Below are positions 46,756 to 58,333 of a stretch of DNA of 64,000 bases, piece by piece. Both the position numbers and the translations under genes were made by a program. The notes beneath the pieces were generated by a model that saw only the letters and a list, made by a program, of their open reading frames with translations, ran no database searches and was not told where the DNA came from. This stretch comes from Cryptomeria japonica. Taxonomy: Eukaryota; Streptophyta; Pinopsida; Cupressales; Cupressaceae. Position 1 is the first letter of the stretch, and each line of letters starts with the position of its first letter. Where the stretch lies: NCBI RefSeq assembly GCF_030272615.1, contig NC_081412.1:543384335-543448334 (forward strand). Direction: 5' to 3'.

Positions 46756-49096
46756 AAAATATTTGATTCATAATTTTTTAATTTAAAATGTTCAATTCTC
46801 ATGATATTTATTTTTATGAATTTATCTCATTTAACTTTTTTTTATAAAGATCTCATAATATTTCCTATTAGTTTCTAAGAACATATAACCAATGCACTAA
46901 TTCAAATATTATCTAAGACTTCAATATTAATTATATTTATTGTCAAAATCCTCTATTTAATAGATACATATACCAAATAATTAATTACACATAAAACAAT
47001 GTATAAATCTATGTTTAGAAAAATCTGCTCACAAGTTGTATATGAGATTTACAAGTGGACTTCTTAATGGAAAAATATTTAAAAAGTTAGATTTTCGCAC
47101 TATGGTTCAATCACCCAAGCACACACTTAAAAATATCAATTTTGTCATAGGGACTACTTAGATTTTTTTTCCTTTATCTTTGTTTTTATCATTTGGCATA
47201 CCACACTATTTAAATGTACTCTAAAATAATTATCACTTTTAATAAGGGGAAATTCTAGGATTTGTGGTTTTTTATTTGCACCACTATGGTTTTGACTCTT
47301 CTAAAAAATTTTGGTGGTATCATATACATAATATTTTGTTTGACTATTGTGAGAGGTAAATATCACCTTTTGTTTGAATTAAATAATAGGGTTAGAAATA
47401 TGATTAATTGATTTAGGTTTTAGAGTGAAAATTGATATTATGATTCATATTATAATCAAGAGACTAGTGATTGGCCTAAAATTTTGGCTTTATTAAATGA
47501 TGTGAAATTCATCATATTGCTAAGTAGCTTGTGAGTAAATAATTAATGTGATAGTGATGCAATAGCAATAAATGATGTACTACTTTATGCATAATAATGT
47601 CTTTTTTTGTGTTGGAAAATTTTAATTTTTCACCCACACAAACAAATAAGAATAAAGAAAAATAGTATTTTAATAAACATGTAAAATTAAAAATTAAACT
47701 GAGACTATAGAACTTTTATTGAAAATTCTTAATTCTTTGCATTCATTGGTCAAATTAACTAAAATTTTATAATTCAATGAATGCAATAGTATCCTGCCTT
47801 TGGTAGAAACTAATAAGATGGCCATTTAATATTAAACATGCTCATTTAAACAAGTATGGTTGTCATAGTGAAAAAATATTATTCCTATGTGTACAACTAT
47901 TGGAGTAGCAAGTTAAGGGTGCCTGGAAAAACCCTTGGATCTTGATGCAGGTTAAGGGTGCCTCGGTAAAACCCTTGGATCTTGGATCTAGTTTCAGGTT
48001 AAGGGAGCCTTGGAAAACCCTTATCTCTTATGTTACTTACATTGCTTGTCTGATGGCTTAGGCCAAGTGGGTGGCTTTGCTTGTTCTTAACTACCTCATT
48101 AACGTTTAGTTGGTGATTGCTTGCTATTAGTCTTTGTTTGTATCTTTTTGCAATATTCTACTTGTGGGTTTTGGATTCCTATTAATTCTAGAGGGTTTCA
48201 AATCCCCTCAAAATACGTTTTACCCCTTATAAAAAACTATTGGAATAGAAATATAAATAAATTGGATAATTTAATGTTAATAATTTGTCTGATCACAAAT
48301 ATAAAAGGCGAGCACAATAAAATCCTTGTATTTTTCCATGAAATGTGAAGAATTATCAAAACGTTTTAGTGGTCAACTATTGGTCAATTTGTGTTGGATA
48401 TAAAAGGTAGGCTTAATATAAATTATCATTACTGATAGGTATTTGGTCTATTTATGTTGCATATATGTTACATTTTAAATAAAAATATGATATTTTATTA
48501 ACAAAAAATGATTCTTTTTGTTCAACTAATAGAGATTTTTAGATTAAGCTTTAGTATAATATTTTAAAAGTCATTTTAAGACACTTCATGCTAGATGTGC
48601 TATTTTGACAACTTGAATGATGAATAACAACTCCAAACCTTGTAGTTAGATAAATGTCCATTTTACATTTCTAGAAAAAGGTCTTACAATATTCCTTGTA
48701 ACAGTCACATGTTAAAAAAGTCACTAATGTATTTGACTCCAATTTTTGATGAATGTTTGCTAGCATAGCGATGAAATATTGGTGAATTAATGATGAAACC
48801 TTGGTTTGAATTTTGTCTCTATAATGGTGTTTCCCTTTTTCATTAGAACGACGACCAAAAATGGTCAGTTGGAAGCAAGGGAAATGTTTGCAGTGTTCAT
48901 CACAAATTTTTGTCCATCTATTGAAGAAAAAAACCATAGAGCATTACAAAATGCCCATTTGAAATCATAAAAAATACACTGAACTGTTGTCTATTTTCTG
49001 ACGAGGTGGAGCCAAATTTTGTTCTCATTTCGACGAAATCAACGTCGCGTGTACAACAACCTCGTCAAAAATGTTTGTGGTTCATTAGGATATGTA
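46756..49096. other. AT-rich spacer with one small tandem repeat
   Basis: No supported gene. Contains poly-A/T runs and the three-copy repeat listed separately. The frames near 48121-48348 and 48671-48937 have no recognisable content. Confidence 0.4.
47908..48030. repeat. Three imperfect tandem copies of about 40 bp
   Basis: AGGTTAAGGGTGCCT, then AAACCCTTGGATCTTG, repeated three times with small changes in the linker. The third copy ends AACCCTTATCTC. Confidence 0.8.
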
Positions 49097-49101
49097 CGTT
49101 G
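49097..49101. repeat. Target-site duplication CGTTG (left)
   Basis: CGTTG directly before TGTTGGCAAA; matched by CGTTG at 55644-55648 directly after CCTAACA. Confidence 0.9.
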
Positions 49102-49841
49102 TGTTGGCAAATGCACACTCCAATGAGAAATTGTAGGTGATTGAAGCTATTGTCATTGATGGAAACCTTACAATCATGTGATACCGACAGACATAGGCAC
49201 TAGCACCAACAAACTCTACACCAACATACAGATCACCGACACCGTAAAGGAAGATTACCGACATCCTGGCCGATAGGAATTTTTATGTAATTATAATTGG
49301 TAATTAATTGTAAAATCTTTTGTAAGCCGGCTTGGCAGATTGTAATATGACTCATATAAGTATGAGATCATTGTAGAACATTTAGAAAGAGATATAGATG
49401 AAAATATTAATGTAGACCTAATATGAAATTGTAAGGTAGATATTGGATAAGGGTTTATGAATATTGTAGAGCTTAAACTAGTACTGAATCTGGCATAGGA
49501 GATGCTGATCTGAAGTAGTACAAGACATTGGATTTGTATAATCCAATTTTGTAAGTCAGTATGACTTCTTTTGTAAATAGTAATATTCTCTTATTGTCCA
49601 GTAAGTGAATATTGTGGGTCACAAATCCCACCAAGGTTTTTTCCACACCGGGTTTCCTCATTAAAAAAATACTATGTTATGGTGTGTCTCTTATGTTGTG
49701 GTTGTTGTTCTTATTTATTGCATTATTTTTGGTTTACCGATACACAATTTTGATATGCTTTTCATGTTATAATTCAAGTAAATTCTTATACCGGTCAGAT
49801 ACTGATTCACCCCCCTCTGAGTATCTTTGGGAATCCTAACA
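49102..49841 (+). repeat. 5' LTR of the pol-less element
   Basis: 740 bp. Relative to the 3' LTR it lacks about 56 bp near 49575, exactly between two TTGTAA copies in the longer version. Ends GAATCCTAACA. Confidence 0.92.
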
Positions 49842-49843
49842 AT

Positions 49844-49855
49844 TGGTATCAGAGC
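49844..49855 (+). other. Primer-binding site (tRNA-Met type)
   Basis: TGGTATCAGAGC two bases after the 5' LTR; perfect match to the usual plant site. Confidence 0.95.
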
Positions 49856-49885
49856 CTGGTCCTCTCTTTTCAAAAGCCTAATAGC

Positions 49886-50986
49886 TTGAGGAAGATCTTG
49901 ACACTGATAGAGTTGGAAAACTTAAGAAAGCAATTAGAAAAAGCTGTTTTAGACTATGATGCAGAAAAAGTAAAGAATATCAAACTTGAAGATGATCTGA
50001 AGGCTACACAGGATATAATTCAAGGACTTCAAGAAAACCTCACTATTGCAAGGAATAAGAGAAAAGAACTTTGTGAAAAAATGTAGAATGATAATGATGA
50101 AAAGGAAACTCTTAATGATCTGGTGAACAAACTGAGACAAGAAAATAGTACAATGAAGAATGAGATGCAAGATATGACTATGAGATTTTGTAAAGAAATT
50201 GAAGATATAAAGAAGAATGAAGATGACTTGGTTAGAAGACTGAATGATGTTGGAAATGAAAATACAAGACTTAGTCATGAAAATGATATGTTGAAGATAG
50301 ATTTGATGCATAGAGAAAATGACACAAATGAACTCATGAGACAGAAAGGAATCTTGTAGAGTGAACTGGCTATTGCAAATAAACACAAAGAAAAATTCAA
50401 GAAAAATTCAGAAGAACTTGATGACATGTTCAAGAACTAGAAACCAAATGGTGATACAAGTGGCCTTGGCTTTGAAGTTGGTTTTGGCTCTGGTACTGCA
50501 AATAATCATGATCATAGTAAACCTGTAAGACAACCTAATGCTTACAAATTTAATGGGAAATGCTTTAACTATAACAAGTATGGTCATAGAGCAAATCAGT
50601 GTAGATCTAAAAATTATCAGAACACCAACACACCCACCAGTCAATGTTCTAAATGCAACAAAGTTGGTCATAATTCAAAAAATTGTAGAATGAATGTAAG
50701 ATGTTATGTTTGTGGAATATTTGGACACTTATCTAATCAATGCAGAATACAAACTGGTATTGGATATGGGAAAGCTATTTAGAAAAATAATGTGACTTGT
50801 TATGCTTGTAACAAGATTGGATATATTGTAAAATTTTGTACAAGTAAGGCATCATCGAAAAATAACAAAGGACCTAGCTTGAAAGGTAAAGAAAAGGTTG
50901 AAGAGGTAAAGCAAGAACTCTCAAAGCAATGGATCAGAAAATTAGATCAGAATGTTGATCAGAATACTCCTCCACTGGCAGAATAG
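49886..50986 (+). pseudogene. gag-like protein with four zinc knuckles (decayed)
   Basis: One frame of about 366 codons with stops near 50084, 50357, 50438 and 50780. The first half is coiled-coil-like (LENLRKQLEKAVLDYDAE; LVNKLRQENSTMKNEMQ). The second half has four CCHC knuckles in a row: CFNYNKYGHRANQC (second Cys replaced by Tyr), CSKCNKVGHNSKNC and CYVCGIFGHLSNQC (both intact), and CYACNKIGYIVKFC (His replaced by Tyr). No start codon near the primer site gives a full N-terminal capsid domain, so that part seems missing. It presumably binds the element RNA. Confidence 0.75.
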
Positions 50987-51329
50987 AGTATCACTCCACC
51001 GACAAGAGAATCTTCATCTAACTAAAGGAAAATCCTTGAAGGGTTTGGCAACAAATTGAAAAACATGCTATTATACCCTCGATTAATGGTGAGAAGTTGA
51101 ATCACTTCTTTACCGGCAGATGAGTTAAGTTGTGACTTAACCAACAAGAATTAAATGTGGTAGATGGAGAAAATAACATTATAAAGAAAGTGTTTTAGCT
51201 CCTTTTTCATTCACCGAACATTCAAATCTTCGAGAGTGTGAAAATTCCCAAGCGAAGGCATCCTTAGAGAAAAAGTGAAGCAGTTCATCCAAGCACTCAT
51301 CCTAAAGATAGATTGAAGTATTTATAACT

Positions 51330-53606
51330 ATGGCTTCCTCATCCACACCTGAATTTATTGCAAACCCTATTATGATTGAAGTTATCAAGTGCCCTAGACC
51401 CATATTCAAACTTGTTCTCGAAACAACAAAGAAGGATGATACCATAGGTTCATTCTCAAAAATACCTAAGGGAGTAGTTTCTGTAGAGGATCCTAGAATA
51501 TACATACATTTTCATATCGAGGAATTAGGAGATGATGAAATCAAGAACATGTATAGGACTGTGATTTGTGATGTAAATGGTAATATCAAACTGGAACACA
51601 AGGTAGTAGAAACCCTAGGTTTTGTGGATATTCTTAGCATTCCTAATTTTCCTGAAGATGTGATAAGAATAGTCCTAAGCAGAGTCCATGGTGAATTATT
51701 TTGGTTGGATTCCATCCATAAGATCACCAAAGAAGCAGTTAAGGCAGTAACAGGGTTACCTTCCACTAGTAGCAGGCCTGATAGAACTAAAAGGGTGTCA
51801 AATGACATTGTGATGGACCTAACCGGCACAACATTTGACAAAAGGTCTTTGAGGGCCAATGATGTGAAGGATATCAATGTTAGATTTGTCATTATGATTC
51901 TAGGCTACAAGGCTACACATGCAAATAGGTTAAACTTAGTATCTAGCCTATGTATTAAAAGTGCATATGACATGGTTAATGAAAATGCTAGAATAGATGT
52001 ATGTGAATGGCTTAAAGATGAATTGATAGACAATCTGAAGAAGATCAAAGGAGATAAGAAGGGAACTTTCAGATTTGGAAATTTGCTTGTTTGCTTAATG
52101 CTATACATTACAATGTAAGTACCCAGTATTGGTAGGAAAAACTTTAGCTTTGATATACCGGTAGGAAAGAAACTATTGGATTTATTAAACAACATGGGAG
52201 AAGATAGAGAGAAAAATATAAATGAACATTTTCATGCACTGAAGGCTCGAATGAAGACTAGAATAAGGCTATCATAGGAAATTGTAGACAAATATCAAAA
52301 GGAAATATGTTTTGTAATTAAGAAAGATGAAATCTAGATGGAGGCAGGTGTCCCTAGAACTATCTGGGTAACTGAAATTGGGTATGAAATAGATGATAAC
52401 ATCATTGAAACTTATTGAAAATCCCTCCTTGAAGAACCAAAGGAACCCTTTGAGAAAATCTTTGGCAATGCAGAAACAATTGAAAGTGGAATTCAGTCTA
52501 AGAAAAGAGGTAAGAAAATAGTAAGGAAGGGAACTAGACAAGCTAAAGCAATTAAGGAAGATGTATTGAAGCAAACTGGTATCAAGGAAAGTGAGTTGGA
52601 AGGACTTCAACTAGAAGCTCATCTTTCACCGGTTGCAACTTCTTCTGATAGTGAGATACCGATGGTATTCAAAAGGGTAGAAAGGAAAAGAAAACCCTCA
52701 TCGGCACCCTCACCTACACCCAAGAAAACAAGACAAAAGCAACAGGAAGTTAGGCCTCCAATTAAGAAGTTGACTCCAAAGAAGAAGAAGGTAAAATAGG
52801 ATATCTCTCCACTGGACAAACTCCTACGTGAAATAATAGAGGATGGAAAGTTGAAAAACATTAGCAAACTGTATAACACACTTTCCACTAATGATAGAGA
52901 AAGCATAGAAAATAGTGTAATTTTAAACTTAGACATATACAAGAAATTCTTGATGGAGATTGTTGATGAAATACCCTATGATTTATATAGAAGACTAGAA
53001 GCTAGAAGGGTAGCTATTGTTGAGTTGGACAAGAAGATAAAAATTGAAAAATTACTTGCAGTGCATCCAGTAATCTCACCTGATGAGATAAACCAATTAA
53101 TTAGTGAGGCCAATCGAACAGTATTTTCAACCACCCACCGACATGTAGCACTAATGGCAGGCAGAGTGAATGAATTTTTTGAAGAAATAACAGATTTATG
53201 GGATATATTATTTGTTGAAAAAGAGAAACAAGAAGAACTCAAAAGACCTAAGACCATTAGGGTATACCAAAAGGACAAGGATAAGGGGAAAGGAAAGGTA
53301 GGTGAACCTCCAAGCCTAAAAATAACTGATAACTTGCCCCCACCTCCTTCTAATACTCCATCGGCACATACTGCTGACAATCACTCGACAACTAAGAGTA
53401 TGGAGACTCCTCAAGAGGATACAAATCCTGAGTCAAAAATATTGTATACTATGAATATAGACACCCAAGAGGTGAATATTGTGGTAGATAAAGAAACCAC
53501 TGAGGATAAGAAGAAAGATATGGCTACTGAGCCATCGGCTGTAGATGTTGTGATTAATGTTAGCACAGAAACTGAGAAACCAACAGTGCATATAGAAACT
53601 TCATAA
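51330..53606 (+). pseudogene. Unrecognised second ORF, part 1, with 'VTGLP' region (decayed)
   Basis: Starts MASSSTPEFIANPIMIEVI. A 262-codon open part holds a globular domain with IHKITKEAVKAVTGLP around residue 130, and later LVSSLCIKSAYDMV and FRFGNLLVCLMLYIT. After stops at 52116, 52276, 52336, 52417 and 52797 the same frame goes on with a basic, proline-rich nuclear-type segment (KRVERKRKPSSAPSPTPKKT), a helical domain (LYNTLSTNDRESIENSVIL), then a Ser/Thr/Glu-rich tail. The VTGL region recurs in the ORF of LINE 3 (58334). It may correspond to uncharacterised plant-transposon domains known from env-position ORFs, but I cannot confirm this. Function unknown. Confidence 0.6.
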
Positions 53607-53988
53607 AAAAATCGGTAGTAGAGAGCACAGGGAAACCCACTGAGGGACAAACTATGAAACAGGAACACCAATAGGTTGATGTACACGTTCAAACCAAAAT
53701 AGTGCCACCGACAATAGTTGAAAAGCCTAAACCTTTGCTAGTAGAAATGCAAACACAAATTGGCCTACTAGAGGTTGAAACAAGAAGGTTATTACTACAA
53801 CCGACAATAGAGAGATTGTGAAAATAGTTGGGTAGACATTTGGTACTTCAATGGTAGAATTCTGGCCTACAAATGTGATAGAGGTCTGACTGGACTCAAT
53901 AAAGAAAATCATAGAGTGTAATGCACAATCCTATAAGGCTATTGATGACACAATTCCTATTCTTAAATTAATATCACCCAAGTGCATT

Positions 53989-54645
53989 GTGGACAATAAA
54001 GATTCCTTAGGTCAACTAGACACATTGTCTAAATACATCACCGACAATATTTTGACAGTTGATCAAATAAATGAGGAGACATTTAAGGAGAAAATGAATA
54101 AAGAGAAAGAGAAATTATTTGATGAAACAATAAAGAAGTGCATGGGACACATTGGTACCCTCTTACCGGCACTAAACAAAACAATAATGGAGTTTAAGGA
54201 ACTCTATAGAGATACATGCAAGACAAACACTTTGACAATAGATATAGACAAGGAAATCAGTAAGGTACAGAAGGAGATTGATAATATAGTTGATGACCTC
54301 ATTGGTTCATCTAAACCATTATTAGTTACAGAGAAAGAGTTAGCTAGTTTTGAGGAAAAACTTGAGAAATTGGAGAAAGAGAAAGGAAAAATAAAAGGAA
54401 AGGCAAAAGATCTTAAATGCAAACTCAGTCCCAAATTGGACTACCTCATCTCTTTGGGAAAAGACATCTTAGAGGCACTTGTTCAAGGACTGAAGACAAT
54501 GGAGGAACAAATGCATCACCTCACTAGTACTATTAAAAGAACATTGGCTGCATTGAAAGATAGTGAAAAGTTCACTAAGAGCCTAAATTTTGTATTGGCA
54601 GACCTTTTCCAGATTGTAACCAACTGGTTACAAGGATCAAGCTAA
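53989..54645 (+). pseudogene. Second ORF, part 2: coiled-coil C-terminal region
   Basis: Open for 218 codons in another frame than part 1, so a frameshift lies between 53606 and 53989. Very rich in E, K and L heptads (EKELASFEEKLEKLEKEKGK), ending LFQIVTNWLQGSS. Placement just before the polypurine tract is as in the element at 25.9 kb. Probably the C-terminal end of the same protein. Confidence 0.6.
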
Positions 54646-54834
54646 AACTGCACTCAATTGGCACTTTGACAACCTTTGTCATTGATGTCAAAGGGGGAGT
54701 AGTGGAAATGAGAAAAATGACCAGAAGAAAGAGATCATCTACTTAGGGGGAGCACACAGTTTTGGTAAGATATTTTGGCAGATTCTTTTTGGACTACAGT
54801 TTTGATTTTTCTCATGAGTGTTGCCATCAATGCC

Positions 54835-54844
54835 AAAGGGGGAG
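54835..54844 (+). other. Polypurine tract
   Basis: AAAGGGGGAG two bases before the 3' LTR. A second tract-like AAAGGGGGAG lies near 54690, and another GGGGGAG near 54747, all also present in the related element at 27.4-27.5 kb. Confidence 0.92.
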
Positions 54845-54846
54845 AT

Positions 54847-55643
54847 TGTTGGAAAATGCACACTCCAATGAGAAATTGTAGGTGATTTAAGGTATTTTCA
54901 GTGATGGAAACCTTACAATCATGTGATACCAGAAGACACAGGCACCAACACCAGCAAGCTCTACACCAACATACAGATCACCGACACCGTAAAGGAAGAT
55001 TACCAGCACCCTGGCCGATAGGAATTTTTATGTAATTATATTTTGTAATTAATTGTAAAATCTTTTGTAAGATGACTTGGAGGATTGTAATATGACTTAT
55101 ATAAGTATGAGATCATTGTAGAACATTTAGAAAGAGATATAGATGAAAAAATTAATGCAGACCTAATATGCGAAATGTAAGGCAAATATTGGATAAGGGT
55201 TTATGAATATTGCAGAGCTTAAACCGGTATTGAATCTAGCATAGGAGATACTGATTTGAAGCAGTACAAGACATTTGATTTGTATAATCCAATTTTGTAA
55301 GTCAGTATGACTTCTTTTGTAACTGAGCAGTGAACTCTAGGCACTTAGCCTTCCTGCATGTGTAGGCCCCTATTGTAAATAATAGTATTCTCTTATTGGC
55401 CAGTAAGCAAATATTGTGGGTCACAAATCCCACTAAGATTTTTCCCACACTGGGTTTCCTCGTTAAAAAATATTGTGTTATGGTGTGTCTCTTATGTTGT
55501 TGTTGTTGTTATTTATTGCATTATTTTTGGTTTACCAGTACATAGTTTTGATATGCTTTTCATGTTATAATTAAAGTAAATTCTTATACTAGTCAGATAC
55601 TGATTCACCCCCCCCCCCCTCAGTATCTTTGGGAATCCTAACA
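54847..55643 (+). repeat. 3' LTR of the pol-less element
   Basis: 797 bp, TGTTGGAAAATGC to CCTAACA. Carries the segment missing from the 5' LTR (55323-55378 region) and a longer C run near 55606-55619. Confidence 0.92.
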
Positions 55644-55648
55644 CGTTG
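55644..55648. repeat. Target-site duplication CGTTG (right)
   Basis: Matches 49097-49101. Confidence 0.9.
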
Positions 55649-57047
55649 AAGGTTGGATGACAATAAATGATCGGAATAACTTTTAGAATTGTTGTACCCC
55701 TTTCAAGTTATCCTAACAGTATTAGCATGACTGATGAGATGCTATTCGGGATAGCTATTAGGATTCTATGTTTTCAAAATTGACTTTTGTTGTCAGGATA
55801 AGTATTCTGATAGAACTATCCTTTTGGTGACCGGTATAGCTATGGTGAAAAGCTCATCTTTGAGGAAGTTTGTTTATCGGTTTAAGATATGCTGATATCT
55901 ATTTTGTCAAAATTGTGACAAATTAGAATAGTTTAAAAAAAATAAAAATTCATCAAGAATTATTCGAGTGGAAGCATATCAGGATAATTTACCGATAGTT
56001 AGTTTCCGACTTGAGAAGATTTATTGGGATATCTTAGCTGATGGCTAGGAGATCAGAATAGTTTCTACTGTCAATTTAAAGCTGTCGTAGTATTTTGATA
56101 CTATAAATATGGTCGATGAGTCTTGATTGGTATATAGCTATGTCGATAGTGTTCTGAGGTGCATTTTTGAAATAATTGTATACTATCGATTTATCCTTTT
56201 TGTACAATTCTGATAGCATTGGGGATTTTGATGGAATTGCGTTGGGGATTCCGATGGAATTGCATTTCAAGATACTAATGCTGATAGAGGAGAATTGACA
56301 GTATGTCATCAAAATGAATTATACTATTGTTTTAGCAGATTTTTGTTATGTTAATAGTGTAATAGTACATTGCCACATGATGGAAGCTACATAAAACATC
56401 ATTAATTTGTAGTAATAGGATAGTGTAATGAAAGAAACAACTTAGTGCTCAACAATTAAGAATAAAAAGTAGAGAGTCAAAAGTATCAGATCTTTTATAT
56501 GCAAATCAAGATAACATGAATAGTAAACATTGATAACAGAAATACATAAAGTTGCAGAACCGTATGATAGTTGGTCATCCTGTTACTAAAACTTCATTTC
56601 CTTATACTTCCTTCTTTAAAAATTGGACCCTAATGAATGGAAAGACATTTATCAATATGCCCTATTATATATAAGAATATTTGAAACTAAATAAAATTAT
56701 ATCATTGGAGTATTGTTGTCACAGAGATCTGAAACATGAAGGAAAATGACAAATTTTATCAATTTTCATTATCAATTCTCCTTACAAACCTCCACACCTA
56801 CCATCTCTTGATGGAATAATGTTAAATATACATTCATAGAATATCCCCATACCTGATCATATAAAATTAATCATTCATTCATCATTCATTCATCCATTAA
56901 TAACATATAACATTCATTCATTAACATATAACATTCATTCTTTCAGTTTTTACATATTATCAAAAATATGGTTGTCATAATATGATTATAATCTCTTTTT
57001 TTTGGTTTCTTTTTTGTAGCTAAATAAAGAAGAAGTCAAGTATCTTT
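55649..57047. other. Spacer, no gene seen
   Basis: AT-rich. Contains ATTCATTCATTCAT-like short repeats near 56870-56945 and related phrases with GATAG and ACCGATAG around 55850-56220. No frame, RNA or element recognised. Confidence 0.4.
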
Positions 57048-57725
57048 TTATAAATCATCTATCCCGCCTTCAATTGTTATGCCATCTACTTGTGATCTTA
57101 CTGTATGCCTAGTCGTGTACTCAAGACGTGGATGCAGCTGCAAGGGAGGGTTTGCTGCAATAACAAAGAAATATTAATTAATACTTTTTATCATTATTTT
57201 TACAAGTATTTCATTAATTAAAATAACATTAGAGTCATTCTCTTTACCTGATGTGGCCACATCATGTTCATGGTTTTGTCTTATAGCCTCATGCTCAACA
57301 TGTTGAACACCCTTTAAATCCTCTAGATTTGAAACATGAAAGGTTAGTTTAATTAATGTACCAATTGCAATTAAATATATCTATTTAAAATAACATTAGA
57401 GTGGTGCTCTTTACTTGTTGGGCCCACGTCATGATTTTGATCTTGTTTTATAGCCTCATGCTCAACATACTGAACACCCTCTAAATCCTCTGGAGTTTAA
57501 ACACAAAAGGTTACATTAATTAATACACCAATTGCAATTAAATATATATGTTTAAAAGATCATTAGAGTGATTCTATTTACCTATTGGGCCCACATCATG
57601 TTCCCGATCTTGTCTTATAGCCTCATGCTCAACATGTTGAACACCCTCTAAATCGTCTGGCATTGAAACATGAAAGGTTACATTAATTAAAACACCAATT
57701 GCAATTAAATATATATTTTAAAAAG

Positions 57726-57742
57726 AACATTAGAGTGGTCCT
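57726..57742. repeat. LINE 3 target-site duplication, left
   Basis: AACATTAGAGTGGTCCT, identical to 60168-60184. It lies in the 92-bp intron of the exon array. Confidence 0.95.
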
Positions 57743-58163
57743 TATGGGGGAGTGTTGCAACATCATAATGGCAATCTTGTTTCAGCGTTGGCACTCCCCT
57801 TGGGAATTCAAACTAACCAACAGGCTGAACCCATAGGAGCATACCAAGGACTCAATTTAGCTAGAAAACATAACTACAAGCTTGTGTGGGTGGAGGGTGA
57901 TTCTAAAAATATTATTAACTATCTTAAAGGTATATTGAAGCCCTCTTGGAATGTTGAAGTCTGGATTAATAAGGCTAGATCAATTATTAACTTTTTTAGT
58001 CAATGATTCATATCCCATGTTTTTTAGGGAGTCCAACTATGTGACTGACTACTTAGCTAATAAGGGAGTGAGAAGTACTTGCCAAATTAGCTGGACCAAT
58101 GAGGATAAATTGGACACTGAACTATATATGCTTTCTCTTCATGACAGAAGTCAAGGAAGCTAA
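57743..58163 (+). pseudogene. LINE 3 RNase H (C-terminal two thirds)
   Basis: GGVLQHHNGNLVSALALPLG, then IQTNQQAEPIGAYQGLNLA (catalytic Glu), LVWVEGDSKNIINYL (Asp), then after a frame change RESNYVTDYLANKGV, where TDY holds the last Asp. Ends LSLHDRSQGS and a stop at 58161. It matches the point where LINE 1 is cut. Confidence 0.9.
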
Positions 58164-58333
58164 TTTAATGAGTACTTTTTTCATCATAACTAGATATTTA
58201 TGTAGAAAGATCGACCCCTTCCTACATATGGCATGTGTTTATAGTGGTTTCGTGTTATTATTACATAATTAATTCACATACATTGTGGGTCGATATTGGA
58301 TTCATTTGGGATTTCTTTCTCAGTCTGAAAGCC

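Larger units (their letters stand above)
49102..55643 (+). mobile_element. Complete-ended, pol-less LTR retrotransposon (6.5 kb)
   Basis: All structural parts are present: TSD CGTTG on both sides, two LTRs (TGTTGG...CCTAACA), a tRNA-Met primer site, polypurine tract, and a 5-kb interior. The interior codes a gag-like protein with zinc knuckles and a long second protein, but I find no protease, reverse transcriptase, RNase H or integrase in any frame. It must therefore have moved with enzymes from another element. The end sequences and TGGTATCAGAGC primer site fit Ty1/copia-type elements, but gypsy cannot be ruled out. Both ORFs carry stops, so this copy is dead. Confidence 0.88.

Noticed and set aside
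49844-49855. tRNA gene fragment
   Set aside because: Only the 12-base primer-binding complement is present, directly after an LTR.
50408-50671. Minus-strand open frame in the gag region, and similar ones at 51512-51892 and 52976-53380
   Set aside because: Antisense to better supported frames with zinc knuckles or ordered domains.
57181-57740. Regularly spaced repeats, CRISPR-like at first glance
   Set aside because: Units of 167 bp contain exons with splice sites and the 'spacers' are also alike; the genome is a plant's.
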